From assembly GCA_003151425.1 (NCBI GenBank), contig PLXO01000149.1, forward strand, positions 1-55,214: a stretch of DNA of 55,214 nt. The letters run 5' to 3'. Of the stretch, positions 1 through 7,826 are shown piece by piece. Positions within the stretch are counted from its first letter, which is position 1. Every line of letters starts with the position of its first letter. Below the pieces are notes generated by a model that was not told the DNA's origin, did no database searches, and saw only the letters and a program-made list of their open reading frames with translations. Made by a program: the position numbers and the translations under genes. Source of the DNA: Acetobacteraceae bacterium. Its GTDB lineage: Bacteria; Pseudomonadota; Alphaproteobacteria; Acetobacterales; Acetobacteraceae.

Positions 1-122
1 GGGACAAGCCCGGCCATGACGTGGAGAACGGCAGCGCCGAGCAAACTGACCCACCACGGTTCCACGTGACGTCATCACGATGACCCATGTTGCCATGACC
101 ATGTCCCGATGACGCCGCCATC
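1..122. other. Upstream flank of livM with a REP fragment
   Basis: No gene is seen. The first 25 bases contain CAAGCCCGGCCATGACG, half of the GCCGGGTCAAGCCCGGC palindrome that recurs near 30.34, 52.0 and 52.09 kb. A livH permease gene would be expected just upstream but lies outside the window or elsewhere. Confidence 0.5.
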
Positions 123-1097
123 ATGACGCCATCGCGCCTGCTCGCCATCCTGGGGCTGCTGGCGATCGCCGTCTGGCCGCTGCTGGTGCAGGACGTGTTC
201 CTGCAACGGGTCGGCGCGCTGGTGCTGCTGGCGGCGATCTCCGCCTCGGCCTGGAACCTGCTGGGCGGCTATGCCGGGCAGGTCTCGGTCGGCCACGCCG
301 TCTATTTCGGTGTCGGCGCCTATGCCGGCCTGATCGTCTATACCGAATGGGGCTGGCCGCCGATCGCCGGCGCGCCAATCGGCGTCGCCGTCAGCGCCGT
401 GCTGGCGGTCGTCGTGGGCCTGCCGACCTTCCGGCTGCGCGGACATTATTTCTCCATGGCGACGATCGCCGCGGCCGAACTGGCGCGCATTCTGGCGGCG
501 AACTGGACGCTGACCGGCGCCGCGGTCGGCCTGATGGGACCGCCGCGGCCACGCACCATCGCCGACCTATCGTTCATCAGCCCGACACCGTATCATTATC
601 TGTTTCTGGTGGTGCTGCTGGCGCTGCTCGCACTGACCGCGCTGTTGCAGCGCAGCCGCATGGGCTACTACCTGGCCGCCATCCGCGGCGGCGACCGTGC
701 CGCGCGCAGCCTCGGCGTGCCAGTGCTGCGCTACAAACTTTACGCGCTGCTGCTGTCGGCGGCATTCACCTCGATCGCCGGCACGCTCTATGCGGTGATG
801 GTCGGCTTCGTCGATCCGGACAGCGTGCTCGGCATCCTGGTCTCGGTGAAGATGATCATCGTCGCGGCCCTCGGCGGCGCCGGCACGCTGTATGGCCCGC
901 TGGTCGGCGCAGCGATTCTGGTGCCGCTGGAAGAAACCACCAACGCGCTGCTCGGCGGCGGCGGCACCGGCATCACCTTCATCATCTATGGCGCCATCAT
1001 CGTCTTCGTTGCCCGCTTCCAGCCGGGCGGGGTGGCGGCCCTTTGGGACGCATCTCGGCGCCAGGTGGCCGCGTGGCGGGCGCGCCGTGCTGCTTGA
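123..1097 (+). CDS. livM: Branched-chain amino acid ABC transporter permease LivM
   Basis: This 324-residue, very hydrophobic inner-membrane protein has the organisation of the LivM permease, which forms the membrane channel of high-affinity branched-chain amino acid (or related amide/urea) importers together with LivH. The family-typical stretch LGGYAGQVSVGHAVYFGVGA near residues 47-66 and the EAA-like loop around 'IRGGDRAARSLGVPVLRYKL' support the call. The 3' end overlaps the GTG start of the ATPase gene livG by 11 bases, and livF follows, so the three form one operon. No substrate-binding protein or LivH is in the window, so substrate cannot be assigned. The ATG at 123 is used because the conserved hydrophobic N-terminus begins there. 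Confidence 0.92.
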   Translation: MTPSRLLAILGLLAIAVWPLLVQDVFLQRVGALVLLAAISASAWNLLGGYAGQVSVGHAVYFGVGAYAGLIVYTEWGWPPIAGAPIGVAVSAVLAVVVGLPTFRLRGHYFSMATIAAAELARILAANWTLTGAAVGLMGPPRPRTIADLSFISPTPYHYLFLVVLLALLALTALLQRSRMGYYLAAIRGGDRAARSLGVPVLRYKLYALLLSAAFTSIAGTLYAVMVGFVDPDSVLGILVSVKMIIVAALGGAGTLYGPLVGAAILVPLEETTNALLGGGGTGITFIIYGAIIVFVARFQPGGVAALWDASRRQVAAWRARRAA

Positions 1098-1815
1098 AGC
1101 ACACGACCTTGCCATGGTGTTCGGCGGCTTCCGCGCCGTCGACGGCGCCAGCCTGAGCATCGAAGAGGGCGAGATCATCGGCCTGATCGGCCCGAACGGC
1201 GCCGGCAAGAGCACGTTCTTCAACTGCCTGTCCGGCGATCTGCTGCCGACCGAGGGGCGCATCCGGTTCGCCGGCACCGACGTGACGCGTGCGACGCCGG
1301 AGGCCCACGCGCGCCTCGGCATGGCGCGCACCTTCCAGATGCCGGTGACATTCGAGGACATGAGCGTCGCCGACAACGTCATGGTCGGCGCCTTCCTGCG
1401 TCACGGCCACCGCACCGCCGCGCGGCGCGCGGCGGACGAGGTGCTGGCATTCACCGGACTAGATCGCCTGGCTGAAAGCCGCGCCGGCTCGCTCGGCACG
1501 CCCGGGCGCAAGCGGCTGGAGATCGCCCGCGCGCTGGCCACCGAGCCGCGGCTGCTGCTGCTGGACGAAGCGCTGGCCGGGCTGACGCCCACCGAGATTC
1601 GTGCCGCGGTCGAACTGGTGCGGCGGATCAAGGCGCGCGGCATCACCATCGTCATCGTCGAGCACATCATGGAGGTGATTCTTACCCTCGCCGAGCGCGC
1701 CGTGGTGTTCCACCAGGGCAAGGTCATCGCGCAAGGTGTGCCGCGCGAGGTGATGGAGGATAAGGCCGTCGTGGCGGCGTATCTCGGGCACCACATGAAG
1801 CGGGTAAGGCAATGA
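1087..1815 (+). CDS. livG: Branched-chain amino acid ABC transporter ATP-binding protein LivG
   Basis: A 242-residue cytoplasmic ATPase that powers the Liv importer. Walker A GPNGAGKST is at about residues 35-43 and Walker B LLLLDEALAGL lies in the C-terminal half, followed by a switch His in VIVEHIMEV. The start is a GTG inside the end of livM (11-base overlap), which matches the usual LivG N-terminus; longer open frame upstream is the shadow of livM. The ABC signature is unusual: where LSGGQ or LSYGQ is expected it reads SLGTPGRKRLEIARAL. The family, fold and operon position are clear, but the altered signature suggests a divergent subfamily. Confidence 0.92.
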   Translation: MLLEAHDLAMVFGGFRAVDGASLSIEEGEIIGLIGPNGAGKSTFFNCLSGDLLPTEGRIRFAGTDVTRATPEAHARLGMARTFQMPVTFEDMSVADNVMVGAFLRHGHRTAARRAADEVLAFTGLDRLAESRAGSLGTPGRKRLEIARALATEPRLLLLDEALAGLTPTEIRAAVELVRRIKARGITIVIVEHIMEVILTLAERAVVFHQGKVIAQGVPREVMEDKAVVAAYLGHHMKRVRQ

Positions 1816-1883
1816 TCGTCGGACGAGCGACGCAGCTCCTGGTGCATGACGCCAATCATTTGCCGCGCTGCATCGTTGCCAAG

Positions 1884-2015
1884 CAAGCAAGAATCACCAC
1901 AGAGGCACAGAGACACAGAGACACAGAGAAGACGGTCAATGCGCTTCAAGCGATGCGCTTTCACTGCCTGCTCTGTGTCTCTGTGTCTCTGTGTCTCTGT
2001 GGTGATTCTTGCCTG
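1884..2015. repeat. Long inverted-repeat hairpin, CACAGAG family (element 1)
   Basis: Two 45-bp arms (1884-1928 and 1971-2015) are reverse complements with two mismatches and enclose a 42-bp centre. The arms consist of tandem CACAGAGA units bounded by GAATCACCA. The element sits between livG and livF inside the operon, so it should be transcribed as a strong hairpin. Open frames across it (ITTEAQRHRDTE / LCVSVSLCLCGDS) are artefacts of the repeat. This CACAGAG-type sequence is common between genes in many unrelated bacteria; see the elements at 12339 and 24384. Confidence 0.9.
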
Positions 2016-2111
2016 TGGTAGATTGAGCGCCCCCACCTCATCCGAACGCCCAACCCGTCGGCGCGCAGCTCGCGACGGCGCCGACCGCCGCTGCGCGAGG
2101 GGGCGCACACG

Positions 2112-2843
2112 ATGACCCCGCCTCTGCTCTCGGTCCGCAACCTGATGGTCCGCTACGGCGACCTTGTCGGCGTCGCGGACGTCTCGCTGGAGGTGCCGGA
2201 CGGCGGCGTGGTGGCACTGCTCGGCTCCAACGGCGCCGGCAAGACCACGACGCTGAACGCCATCGCCGGGCTGGTTCCCCCCGCCGGCGGAACGATCGAC
2301 TTCGCCGGCGCCGCGATCGCCGGCCAGCCCGCCTACGCCATCGTCGCGCGCGGTCTCGCGCTGTCCCCGGAGGGCTGGCGGCTGTTCGTGCAACAAACGG
2401 TCGAGCAGAACCTGCTGCTCGGCGCCACCGTGCTGAAGGACCGCAGCCGCATCCCGGAACTGCTCGACCGCGCCTACACCCTATTCCCCCGCCTGGCCGA
2501 GCGCCGCCGTCAGCGCGCCGGCACGCTGTCCGGCGGCGAGCGCCAGATGCTGGCCACCGGGCGCGCGCTGATGAGCGACCCGCGCCTGCTGATGCTGGAC
2601 GAGCCGAGCCTCGGCCTGGCGCCCGCGGTTGTAGAAAGCCTGTACGAGACACTCCGCCGCCTTCGCGGGCAGGGGCTGACATTATTGCTCGCGGAACAGG
2701 CCGTCGAGCTGGCTCTGGAGGTCGCGGACCACGCCTATGTGCTTCAGACCGGCCGCACCGTGCTGCAAGGCCCGGCGAGCGAGCTCGCGCAGGATGCCGA
2801 CGTGCAGCGGATCTACCTTGGTCTGGAGACGCCGACGGGTTAA
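2112..2843 (+). CDS. livF: Branched-chain amino acid ABC transporter ATP-binding protein LivF
   Basis: The second ATPase of the Liv importer, 243 residues, cytoplasmic. Walker A GSNGAGKTT is at about residues 38-46, the signature GTLSGGERQMLATGRAL is intact, and Walker B LLMLDEPSLGL follows, all as expected for LivF. It probably pairs with LivG as a heterodimer under LivM/LivH. It is separated from livG by ~296 bases holding the CACAGAG hairpin, an unusually wide gap for this operon. The ATG at 2112 follows a purine-rich GAGGGGGCG stretch that can serve as ribosome binding site. Confidence 0.93.
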   Translation: MTPPLLSVRNLMVRYGDLVGVADVSLEVPDGGVVALLGSNGAGKTTTLNAIAGLVPPAGGTIDFAGAAIAGQPAYAIVARGLALSPEGWRLFVQQTVEQNLLLGATVLKDRSRIPELLDRAYTLFPRLAERRRQRAGTLSGGERQMLATGRALMSDPRLLMLDEPSLGLAPAVVESLYETLRRLRGQGLTLLLAEQAVELALEVADHAYVLQTGRTVLQGPASELAQDADVQRIYLGLETPTG

Positions 2844-2977
2844 GGATGATCAGAGCGCCGGGGACGCAAAGGTGTTTCGCCGGTTGCTACGACATATTCG
2901 TAACCTATGCCCGATGCGTGCAGCCAAGAGATAACGATGCCAGCAGACGCGACACGACCTTCATCAGATGCAACCGC

Positions 2978-3169
2978 TCAAGTACCGACTGAGGCAATAT
3001 CGCCGTCCACCCCCCCGGCCGCCTCAATCGTCGCCATCGGGTCCACGCCATAATCGGCCGCCGATTTCAGTATGTCTGCCCGAGCGAGAAAACCGACAAA
3101 CTTCGGGTCTGTCCGGGGCTCGGACCGCGCCAGGCGTGCAAACTCGCTGCGTAACCCCGAATGCGTCCG
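2978..3169 (-). pseudogene. 3' fragment of a HEPN-domain (HepT-like) toxin gene
   Basis: The minus strand encodes about 63 residues beginning RTHSGLRSEFARL and continuing through FLARADILKSAADYGVDP, which matches the C-terminal half of small HEPN-domain proteins that pair with MNT nucleotidyltransferases. It has no start of its own. The N-terminal half lies ~1.6 kb away at 4760-4927 on the same strand, directly downstream of an MNT gene. I infer one HEPN gene split by an insertion. HEPN proteins of this type are RNases or toxins in HepT/MntA-like systems; this copy should be inactive. Confidence 0.75.
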
Positions 3170-3451
3170 ATCAAGAAGCACATCGCGCAGGTGCTGGAGA
3201 GTGTGTTCGAGCAGGACTACGTCACCGTCGCGCCGATCGCCGATGCCAGCACGTCGGCGTTCGTTGGCAAGGATCTGAAGGCGACCAGCGCGGAGCTGGA
3301 AAAGCGCATCCGCGCCGCCGCGGCGGGATCGCACTCCGGAGCCGATGGGGCCGGGCGGGGGTGGATATGATCCGAGCAAGCGGCGGGGTGGCCGCGGGTG
3401 GATGCGGCGGCGGGGACCGTGAGGCGGAACGGCTGGACCGGCAAGCGGCCT
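3170..3451. other. Unassigned left part of the insert in the HEPN gene
   Basis: This stretch lies between the HEPN 3' fragment and the end of the nuclease-like gene. A plus-strand frame up to 3370 reads HIAQVLESVFEQDYVTVAP and onward with acceptable codon use, but it starts inside the HEPN remnant and I do not recognise it. It may be a gene fragment carried by the insert. No terminal inverted repeats were found. Confidence 0.3.
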
Positions 3452-4700
3452 TCAACTCAGGGCTGTTTTGTACGCGTCAAGCGAGAACAACCCCGATCCC
3501 GCCGCAAGAACCAGAGCGAAGTGACCGGGCGAGGTTTCTGCGACGCGAAGGTGCCAGTACTTTCCCGTCGTTTTAGTCGTGGTGTCCAAGGACGACAGCA
3601 ATGGATGTAGTTTGTCCCATGGTATCGCGAATGCGAACGAAGATCCAACACAGCCCAACGCGATGAGCGAGACGGAACCTCCTTCGAGGAACTCATCCCA
3701 ATTCTGATGATATCCGTACCAATAGCTGTAGCCAGCGGAGCCCTTCTGCTCGTATTTCTTTGATAAGGTGCAAACCACGCGCTTGTTGTGTTGAGCATCC
3801 CAATATAGGGCTCCGCTTTTCCTGAGAAATTTTGTTGCTTGCGCGCCGCCGAGGGCGATGATGATTTGTTCACGCAATGCTCGCAGAACTTCGGTATCAG
3901 TAAACTGCCATGACTTTTCGGGCTTACCTAGCGAAGCTGGAGCGGACTGGTCACTGAATTCATCGTCGCTCGCTGGCGCAACAGCTTCCTTAACAGCTTC
4001 TGCAGTGCCCTTCGCCGTCGTAAACATAACGTCGATCATTTTGTCGAGACGCGTGTATTCCATAGGCACAAGGAGGCTGCGTATCCTTTGCCCCGTTTCG
4101 GGACCCTCCGCATCTTCCTTCAGTTGCACAAGCTTACCTAATCCGTCGGTGCTGATTAATCGGATATCCCACGCGTAAGGCAAACCGCGTACCTGGGATT
4201 CTAGCCTGGGATTCTAGTTCTCCGGTATCCTCCCGCCCCACTACGATCAGGATTGATGATCTCGGGGTTATGACGTTGGTCGCCTGTAGCTTGTTCCTAT
4301 ACCCGGCGATGGTGGCGAGGGAGACCCTGTACGCATCGGTCGTCTTGACTTCAACGACGACCGTATGGCCTTCGGGTGACTTCCACGTCCCGTCAAACCC
4401 AATCCTGTTGGAGGTCCCCTGATAGCGGCCATTGGCGACAATGTAGTCGAGACGGCGACCCAGTTCGTTGACGAGGTCCTGAAGAACCATACCGCTCTTA
4501 GGAAAGGCCGATGAAAGACATTGCTCGATGTAGGCACGGATTTTTCCACTGTCCGGGAGCTGCGCCAGATATTGCCTGAGCTCCTCCGAGCAAGACGAGT
4601 CATCGCGGAGGTTGCCGTCGCCTGCGATCTTGACAACTTGTTCAATCGTGAACTGCGCAACGGCTTGCGGACTGGAATTCCAGAAGTCAAGCAATGGCAT
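3452..4700 (-). pseudogene. PD-(D/E)XK nuclease-like gene frameshifted by a 13-bp tandem duplication
   Basis: Two adjacent minus-strand frames form one gene. The N-terminal part starts at ATG 4700, preceded by GGAGGG, and contains FDGTWKSPEGHTVVVEVKTT, a D...ExK pattern typical of PD-(D/E)XK nucleases. It runs out of frame at 4192-4217, where CCTGGGATTCTAG (plus strand) is present twice in tandem without mismatch. Deleting one copy joins GREDTGELESQ to VRGLPYAWDIRLIS and gives a 411-residue protein ending at 3452. The C-terminal domain is not recognised. Base composition is less GC-rich than the neighbours, and the gene lies within the HEPN insert, both consistent with transfer. A restriction or defence function is plausible but unproven. 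Confidence 0.72.
4192..4217. repeat. Perfect 13-bp tandem duplication
   Basis: CCTGGGATTCTAG occurs at 4192-4204 and again at 4205-4217. Because 13 is not a multiple of three, the duplication shifts the reading frame of the nuclease-like gene on the minus strand. Loss of one copy would restore it. Confidence 0.95.
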
Positions 4701-4759
4701 GTGGTTCTTCCCTCCACCGCCGCACAAAAGTGCGGCAGAAGCAACAGCGTGAACGCGTA

Positions 4760-4927
4760 TTACACCGCGTTGCCGGTCTTTTCCAGAACATACGCCGTCG
4801 CCGCATGGTAGCCAGCAAGATAGGCTTCGCGTGCGGCGACAAAGGCGATGGGCACACCGATGCTGCTGTCGGCAGCCGCGAGATGCTGGCGGGCAATTTC
4901 GAGCGATTGCGCTGCCTCGGGAGTCAC
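4760..4927 (-). pseudogene. 5' fragment of the HEPN-domain toxin gene
   Basis: Starting at GTG 4927 the minus strand encodes 55 residues (VTPEAAQSLEIARQHL ... REAYLAGYHAATAYVLEKTG) that match the N-terminal helices of HepT-like HEPN proteins, then stops where the family normally continues with 'KTHSG'. That continuation is found at 2978-3169. The GTG overlaps the stop of the upstream nucleotidyltransferase gene (GTGA), the arrangement normal for MNT-HEPN pairs. ACGCGTTC next to this break (4751-4758) and ACGCATTC at the other break (3158-3165) differ by one base and could be a target-site duplication. Confidence 0.75.
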
Positions 4928-5274
4928 AGGTCGATCCCCTCCTGCCAGATCTCGTTCGCCAGCGCAGTGCGCTCGTGGTAGGCTTCAGCAGGAAACGGTA
5001 TCGGCGTTAAGACCGCCCCCGTGTTGTGAAGGATTTCGGTCGTCGCTTCGGCCAGCGGTCCAGCTTCGTCCCAAAGTCCGTGGTAGTCATGCAGGAACAC
5101 CGCTATGTCGTAGTCGGAATCCGGCCGTGCGTCCCCCCGCGCTGGTGAACCGAACAGCACCGCGCGTTCCAGCCTGTCGCCATATAGGCCCGCTAGCGTG
5201 GCCCGAAATCGCCGTAGGATTGGATCGTTGATTGACGGTGACTGGATGTTGCCTCTCGCGGTGGCAGCGCCGGT
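4924..5274 (-). pseudogene. MNT-type nucleotidyltransferase (HEPN partner), start codon not found
   Basis: The frame encodes a minimal nucleotidyltransferase domain with the signature LFGSPARGDARPDSDYDIAV, i.e. GSxARGxxxxxSDxD, the metal and nucleotide-binding core. MNT proteins of this class act as antitoxins that AMPylate or neutralise HEPN RNases. The frame is open to 5274 and includes the expected N-terminal helix (ILRRFRATLAGLYGDRLERAV), but no ATG, GTG or TTG precedes that helix; the only usable codon is GTG 5160, which would remove it. The start may have been lost, in line with the broken partner, or initiation may be non-standard. Confidence 0.65.
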
Positions 5275-5497
5275 CTAGCTCGACAGCAGTGTCGGCACAC
5301 ACTCAATGAGGTGATTGGGATGAAAGTGCAAGATCAGGCCGCCGATGGCAGAATGACAGCCACGGCTGACGCACTGCACCCTCGGTTCGATGCTAGCGCG
5401 AACCCCTCCCCCCAACCCCCTCCCTCAAGGGGAGGGGGAGAAGTATGCGCACACCTAGCCATCGGCATCCTGGTGTCGCGCAGCGGCCAGCACACCA
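5275..5497. other. Intergenic region with a GC-rich repeat
   Basis: No gene is visible. The region contains one copy of the CTCCCCCTCCCCTTGAGGG repeat family at 5401-5443. Confidence 0.5.
5401..5443. repeat. GC-rich dispersed repeat (CCCCTCCCTCAAGGGGAGGG)
   Basis: About 43 bp closely matching 9365-9407 and, in inverted orientation, 9284-9329. The inner CCCTCCCTCAAGGGGAGGG can form a short hairpin. It is a REP-like intergenic sequence. Confidence 0.85.
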
Positions 5498-6352
5498 CTA
5501 TGGTGTTATGTCGAGCCACCCGCGGCGCTGTATCTCCGCTGGCGTCGCACCCTGCTCCCGCAACGACCGCAATGTCATCGCCTGATCGCGTTTGGCGAGA
5601 CGGCGCCCCATCGCGTCGGTCAGCAGCGGGTGATGCGCGTAGCGCGGCGGGGGAAAACCCATCAGCGCCTGCAGCAGGCGGTGCAGGTCGGTCGCCGGCT
5701 TCAGGTCCTCGCCGCGGGTGACCAACGTCACGCCCTGCACCGCGTCGTCGTGCGTGACGCACAGATGGTAGCTCGCCGGCGCGTCCTTGCGCGCCAACAC
5801 GACGTCGCCGAAACGTTCAGGCGCGCAGGGGATGGCTCCCTCGCCTTCCTCCTCGAACGTCAGCGGCCCCGTCACGCAGGCAAGCGCGCGCGCCATGTCC
5901 AGCCGCAGTGCGTAGCGCTCGCCCGCGTCGATGCGCCGTACCCGCTCGGCGCCCGACAGATGCCGGCATGTTCCCGGATACATCGCGCTGCCGTCGGGCG
6001 CGTGCGGCGCCGCGGCAGCCTCGAGAATCTCGCGCTGGATGTCGGCGCGCGTGCAGAAGCATGGATACAACAGCCCACGTGCCTCCAGCGCCTGCAACAC
6101 CGCGCGATACTCCGGTAGGTGCGCCGACTGCACCCGCACCGGGCCGTCCCAATCCAGGCCCAGCCAGGCCAAGTCCTCCTCGATGGCGCGGGCGAATTCG
6201 GGACGGCAGCGTGCCGGATCGATGTCCTCGATCCGCAGCAGGAAGCGCCCGCCCGCCGCCCGCGCGCGCCGCCACGCGATCAGCGCCGAACAGGCGTGAC
6301 CGAGGTGCAGATACCCGGTGGGACTGGGCGCGAAGCGCGTGACGATGGACAT
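5498..6352 (-). CDS. gluQ: Glutamyl-Q tRNA(Asp) synthetase
   Basis: A 284-residue class I aminoacyl-tRNA synthetase-like enzyme lacking an anticodon domain. It activates glutamate and transfers it to the queuosine base of tRNA-Asp. It begins MSIVTRFAPSPTGYLHLGHA with the HIGH-type motif HLGH, has the Zn-binding cysteines in YPCFCTR and YPGTCRH characteristic of GluQ, and a KMSKS-like RLAKRDQAM near the C-terminus. Length matches the family (about 290-300). The open frame extends farther upstream, but the conserved start at 6352 is clear. It is divergent from the esterase gene at 6401 with only 48 bases between, so promoters must overlap. Cytoplasmic. Confidence 0.93.
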   Translation of the reverse strand: MSIVTRFAPSPTGYLHLGHACSALIAWRRARAAGGRFLLRIEDIDPARCRPEFARAIEEDLAWLGLDWDGPVRVQSAHLPEYRAVLQALEARGLLYPCFCTRADIQREILEAAAAPHAPDGSAMYPGTCRHLSGAERVRRIDAGERYALRLDMARALACVTGPLTFEEEGEGAIPCAPERFGDVVLARKDAPASYHLCVTHDDAVQGVTLVTRGEDLKPATDLHRLLQALMGFPPPRYAHHPLLTDAMGRRLAKRDQAMTLRSLREQGATPAEIQRRGWLDITP

Positions 6353-6400
6353 GCGGACAGTGCGCAGAGTACTCCAAGCCGCGCCGCGGAAGGAGGGACC

Positions 6401-7051
6401 ATGCCGGAGCTTGACGGACCACGCTGGGGACCAGCGTCGAAGGGCGCGCCGAAGCAGCTTGTCGTGCTGTGCCACGGTCTCGGCGCCGACGGGTACGACC
6501 TGATCGACCTGGCGCCGACCTGGGCGAACGCGCTGCCGGACGCCGCCTTCGTTGCGCCGAACGCGCCAGAGGCGTGCGACCTGGCGCCGATGGGCCGGCA
6601 ATGGTGGAGCGCCGTCGATCGCTCGCCGCCGGTGGTCGAGGCCGGGGTGCGCCGCGCCGCGACTTTCCTCAACCCGTTCCTCGATGCCGAGCTCGCGCGC
6701 CTGGGCTTGCCGGCGGACGCCTACGCGCTGATGGGCTTCAGCCAGGGAGCGATGACCGTGCTGTTCACCGGGCTGCGCCGCGCCACCGCGCCACGCGCCA
6801 TCCTGGCGTTCTCCGGCGCGCTGATCGCCCCCGACAGCCTAGCCGCCGAGCTCACGCATCGCCCGCCCGTCCTGCTGGTGCACGGCGAGGCGGACGAGGT
6901 CGTTCCGGTCGAGCGCTCCCACGATGCCGAGGCCGCCCTGCGCGCCGCCGGCGTGCCGGTTGAGGCAGCCTACATCCCGCGCCTGGGGCATGGCATCGAT
7001 GAGACCGGCCTCGCGATGGGGGCGCTGACGTTGCAGCGTGGCTTTGCATGA
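6401..7051 (+). CDS. Alpha/beta hydrolase, phospholipase/carboxylesterase family
   Basis: A 216-residue serine hydrolase of the small carboxylesterase/lysophospholipase family (COG0400-like). The nucleophile motif is GFSQG within YALMGFSQGAMTVL, the catalytic Asp is likely in VHGEADEVVP and the His in PRLGHGID. The oxyanion segment VLCHGLGADGYDL lies near the N-terminus. No signal peptide is visible, so it is probably cytoplasmic. AGGAGGG just before ATG 6401 sets the start. The physiological ester is unknown. Confidence 0.88.
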   Translation: MPELDGPRWGPASKGAPKQLVVLCHGLGADGYDLIDLAPTWANALPDAAFVAPNAPEACDLAPMGRQWWSAVDRSPPVVEAGVRRAATFLNPFLDAELARLGLPADAYALMGFSQGAMTVLFTGLRRATAPRAILAFSGALIAPDSLAAELTHRPPVLLVHGEADEVVPVERSHDAEAALRAAGVPVEAAYIPRLGHGIDETGLAMGALTLQRGFA

Positions 7052-7210
7052 CAGCGGCATGAATCCACGCCGCCCGCGCGCCGGTCGTGCTTGCGGCAAT
7101 CGGCGGCGTTTGTCATAAACGCGTCGGTTTCTCGGCGGCGCACAATATCTGGCGGGTCGGTCGTGATTGAGCCACCAGGATTTGTCCGCCGTTCATAACG
7201 GGAGCGGCGC

Positions 7211-7771
7211 TTGCCCGACGGCGGACAGTTCTATCCGGCCCTTGTGCTGAACGCGGATTTCCGCCCGCTATCGTATTTCCCGCTATCGCTCTGGGCGTGG
7301 CAGGACGCGGTGAAGGCGGTGTTCCTCGATCGCGTCTCCGTGCTGTCGGAGTACGAGACCGTGGTCCGTTCCCCCAGCCGCCGGATGCGGCTGCCCAGCG
7401 TGATCGCGCTGAAGGACTACATCCCCTCGGCGCGACGCCCGGCGTTCACCCGGTTCAACGTGTTCCTGCGCGATGCCTTCACCTGCCAGTATTGCGGCGA
7501 CCGGTCGCCGGCGCACGACCTGACGTTCGACCACGTGGTGCCACGCTCGCGCGGCGGGCGCACCACCTGGCAGAACGTCGTCACCGCCTGTGGCCACTGC
7601 AATCTGCAGAAGGGATCGCGGCTGCCGCGGGAGTGCCGCATGTTCCCGCGCGGCAGTCCGCGCCAGCCGACGACCTGGGAGCTGCAGGAGACCGGGCGAG
7701 CCTTCCCGCCCAACTATCTGCACGAGAGCTGGCGCGATTATCTGTATTGGGACACCGAGTTGGACAGCTGA
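7211..7771 (+). CDS. HNH endonuclease family protein
   Basis: A 186-residue protein with a C-terminal HNH domain: CQYCG, then DLTFDHVVPRSRGG, then NVVTACGHCNLQKG. The two CxxC pairs bind structural zinc and the DH...N...H residues form the beta-beta-alpha metal finger. The N-terminal part (YPALVLNADFRPLSYFPLSL) is the usual extension of this chromosomally encoded family in alphaproteobacteria, where its role is not established. The only start upstream of the conserved region is TTG 7211, because a TAA occurs in frame at 7196-7198. It is convergent with the MFS gene, separated by a strong hairpin. Confidence 0.88.
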   Translation: MPDGGQFYPALVLNADFRPLSYFPLSLWAWQDAVKAVFLDRVSVLSEYETVVRSPSRRMRLPSVIALKDYIPSARRPAFTRFNVFLRDAFTCQYCGDRSPAHDLTFDHVVPRSRGGRTTWQNVVTACGHCNLQKGSRLPRECRMFPRGSPRQPTTWELQETGRAFPPNYLHESWRDYLYWDTELDS

Positions 7772-7782
7772 GCCGGCCGCAC

Positions 7783-7811
7783 GCTTCCCTCGTGCCACAC
7801 GCGAGGGAAGC
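7783..7811. terminator. Bidirectional terminator-like hairpin
   Basis: A perfect 10-bp stem, GCTTCCCTCG (7783-7792) with CGAGGGAAGC (7802-7811), and a 9-base loop lies between the ends of two convergent genes. Confidence 0.75.
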
Positions 7812-7826
7812 AGCGACCAGGCCTTA

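Noticed and set aside
1812-2115. Plus and minus frames reading ITTEAQRHRDTE and LCVSVSLCLCGDS
   Set aside because: Both strands of the CACAGAG hairpin give these peptides; they are well-known translation artefacts of the repeat, not genes.
3161-3370. Plus-strand 69-codon frame as a real gene
   Set aside because: Its start lies within the HEPN remnant, there is no RBS and no recognisable family; kept only as unassigned sequence.
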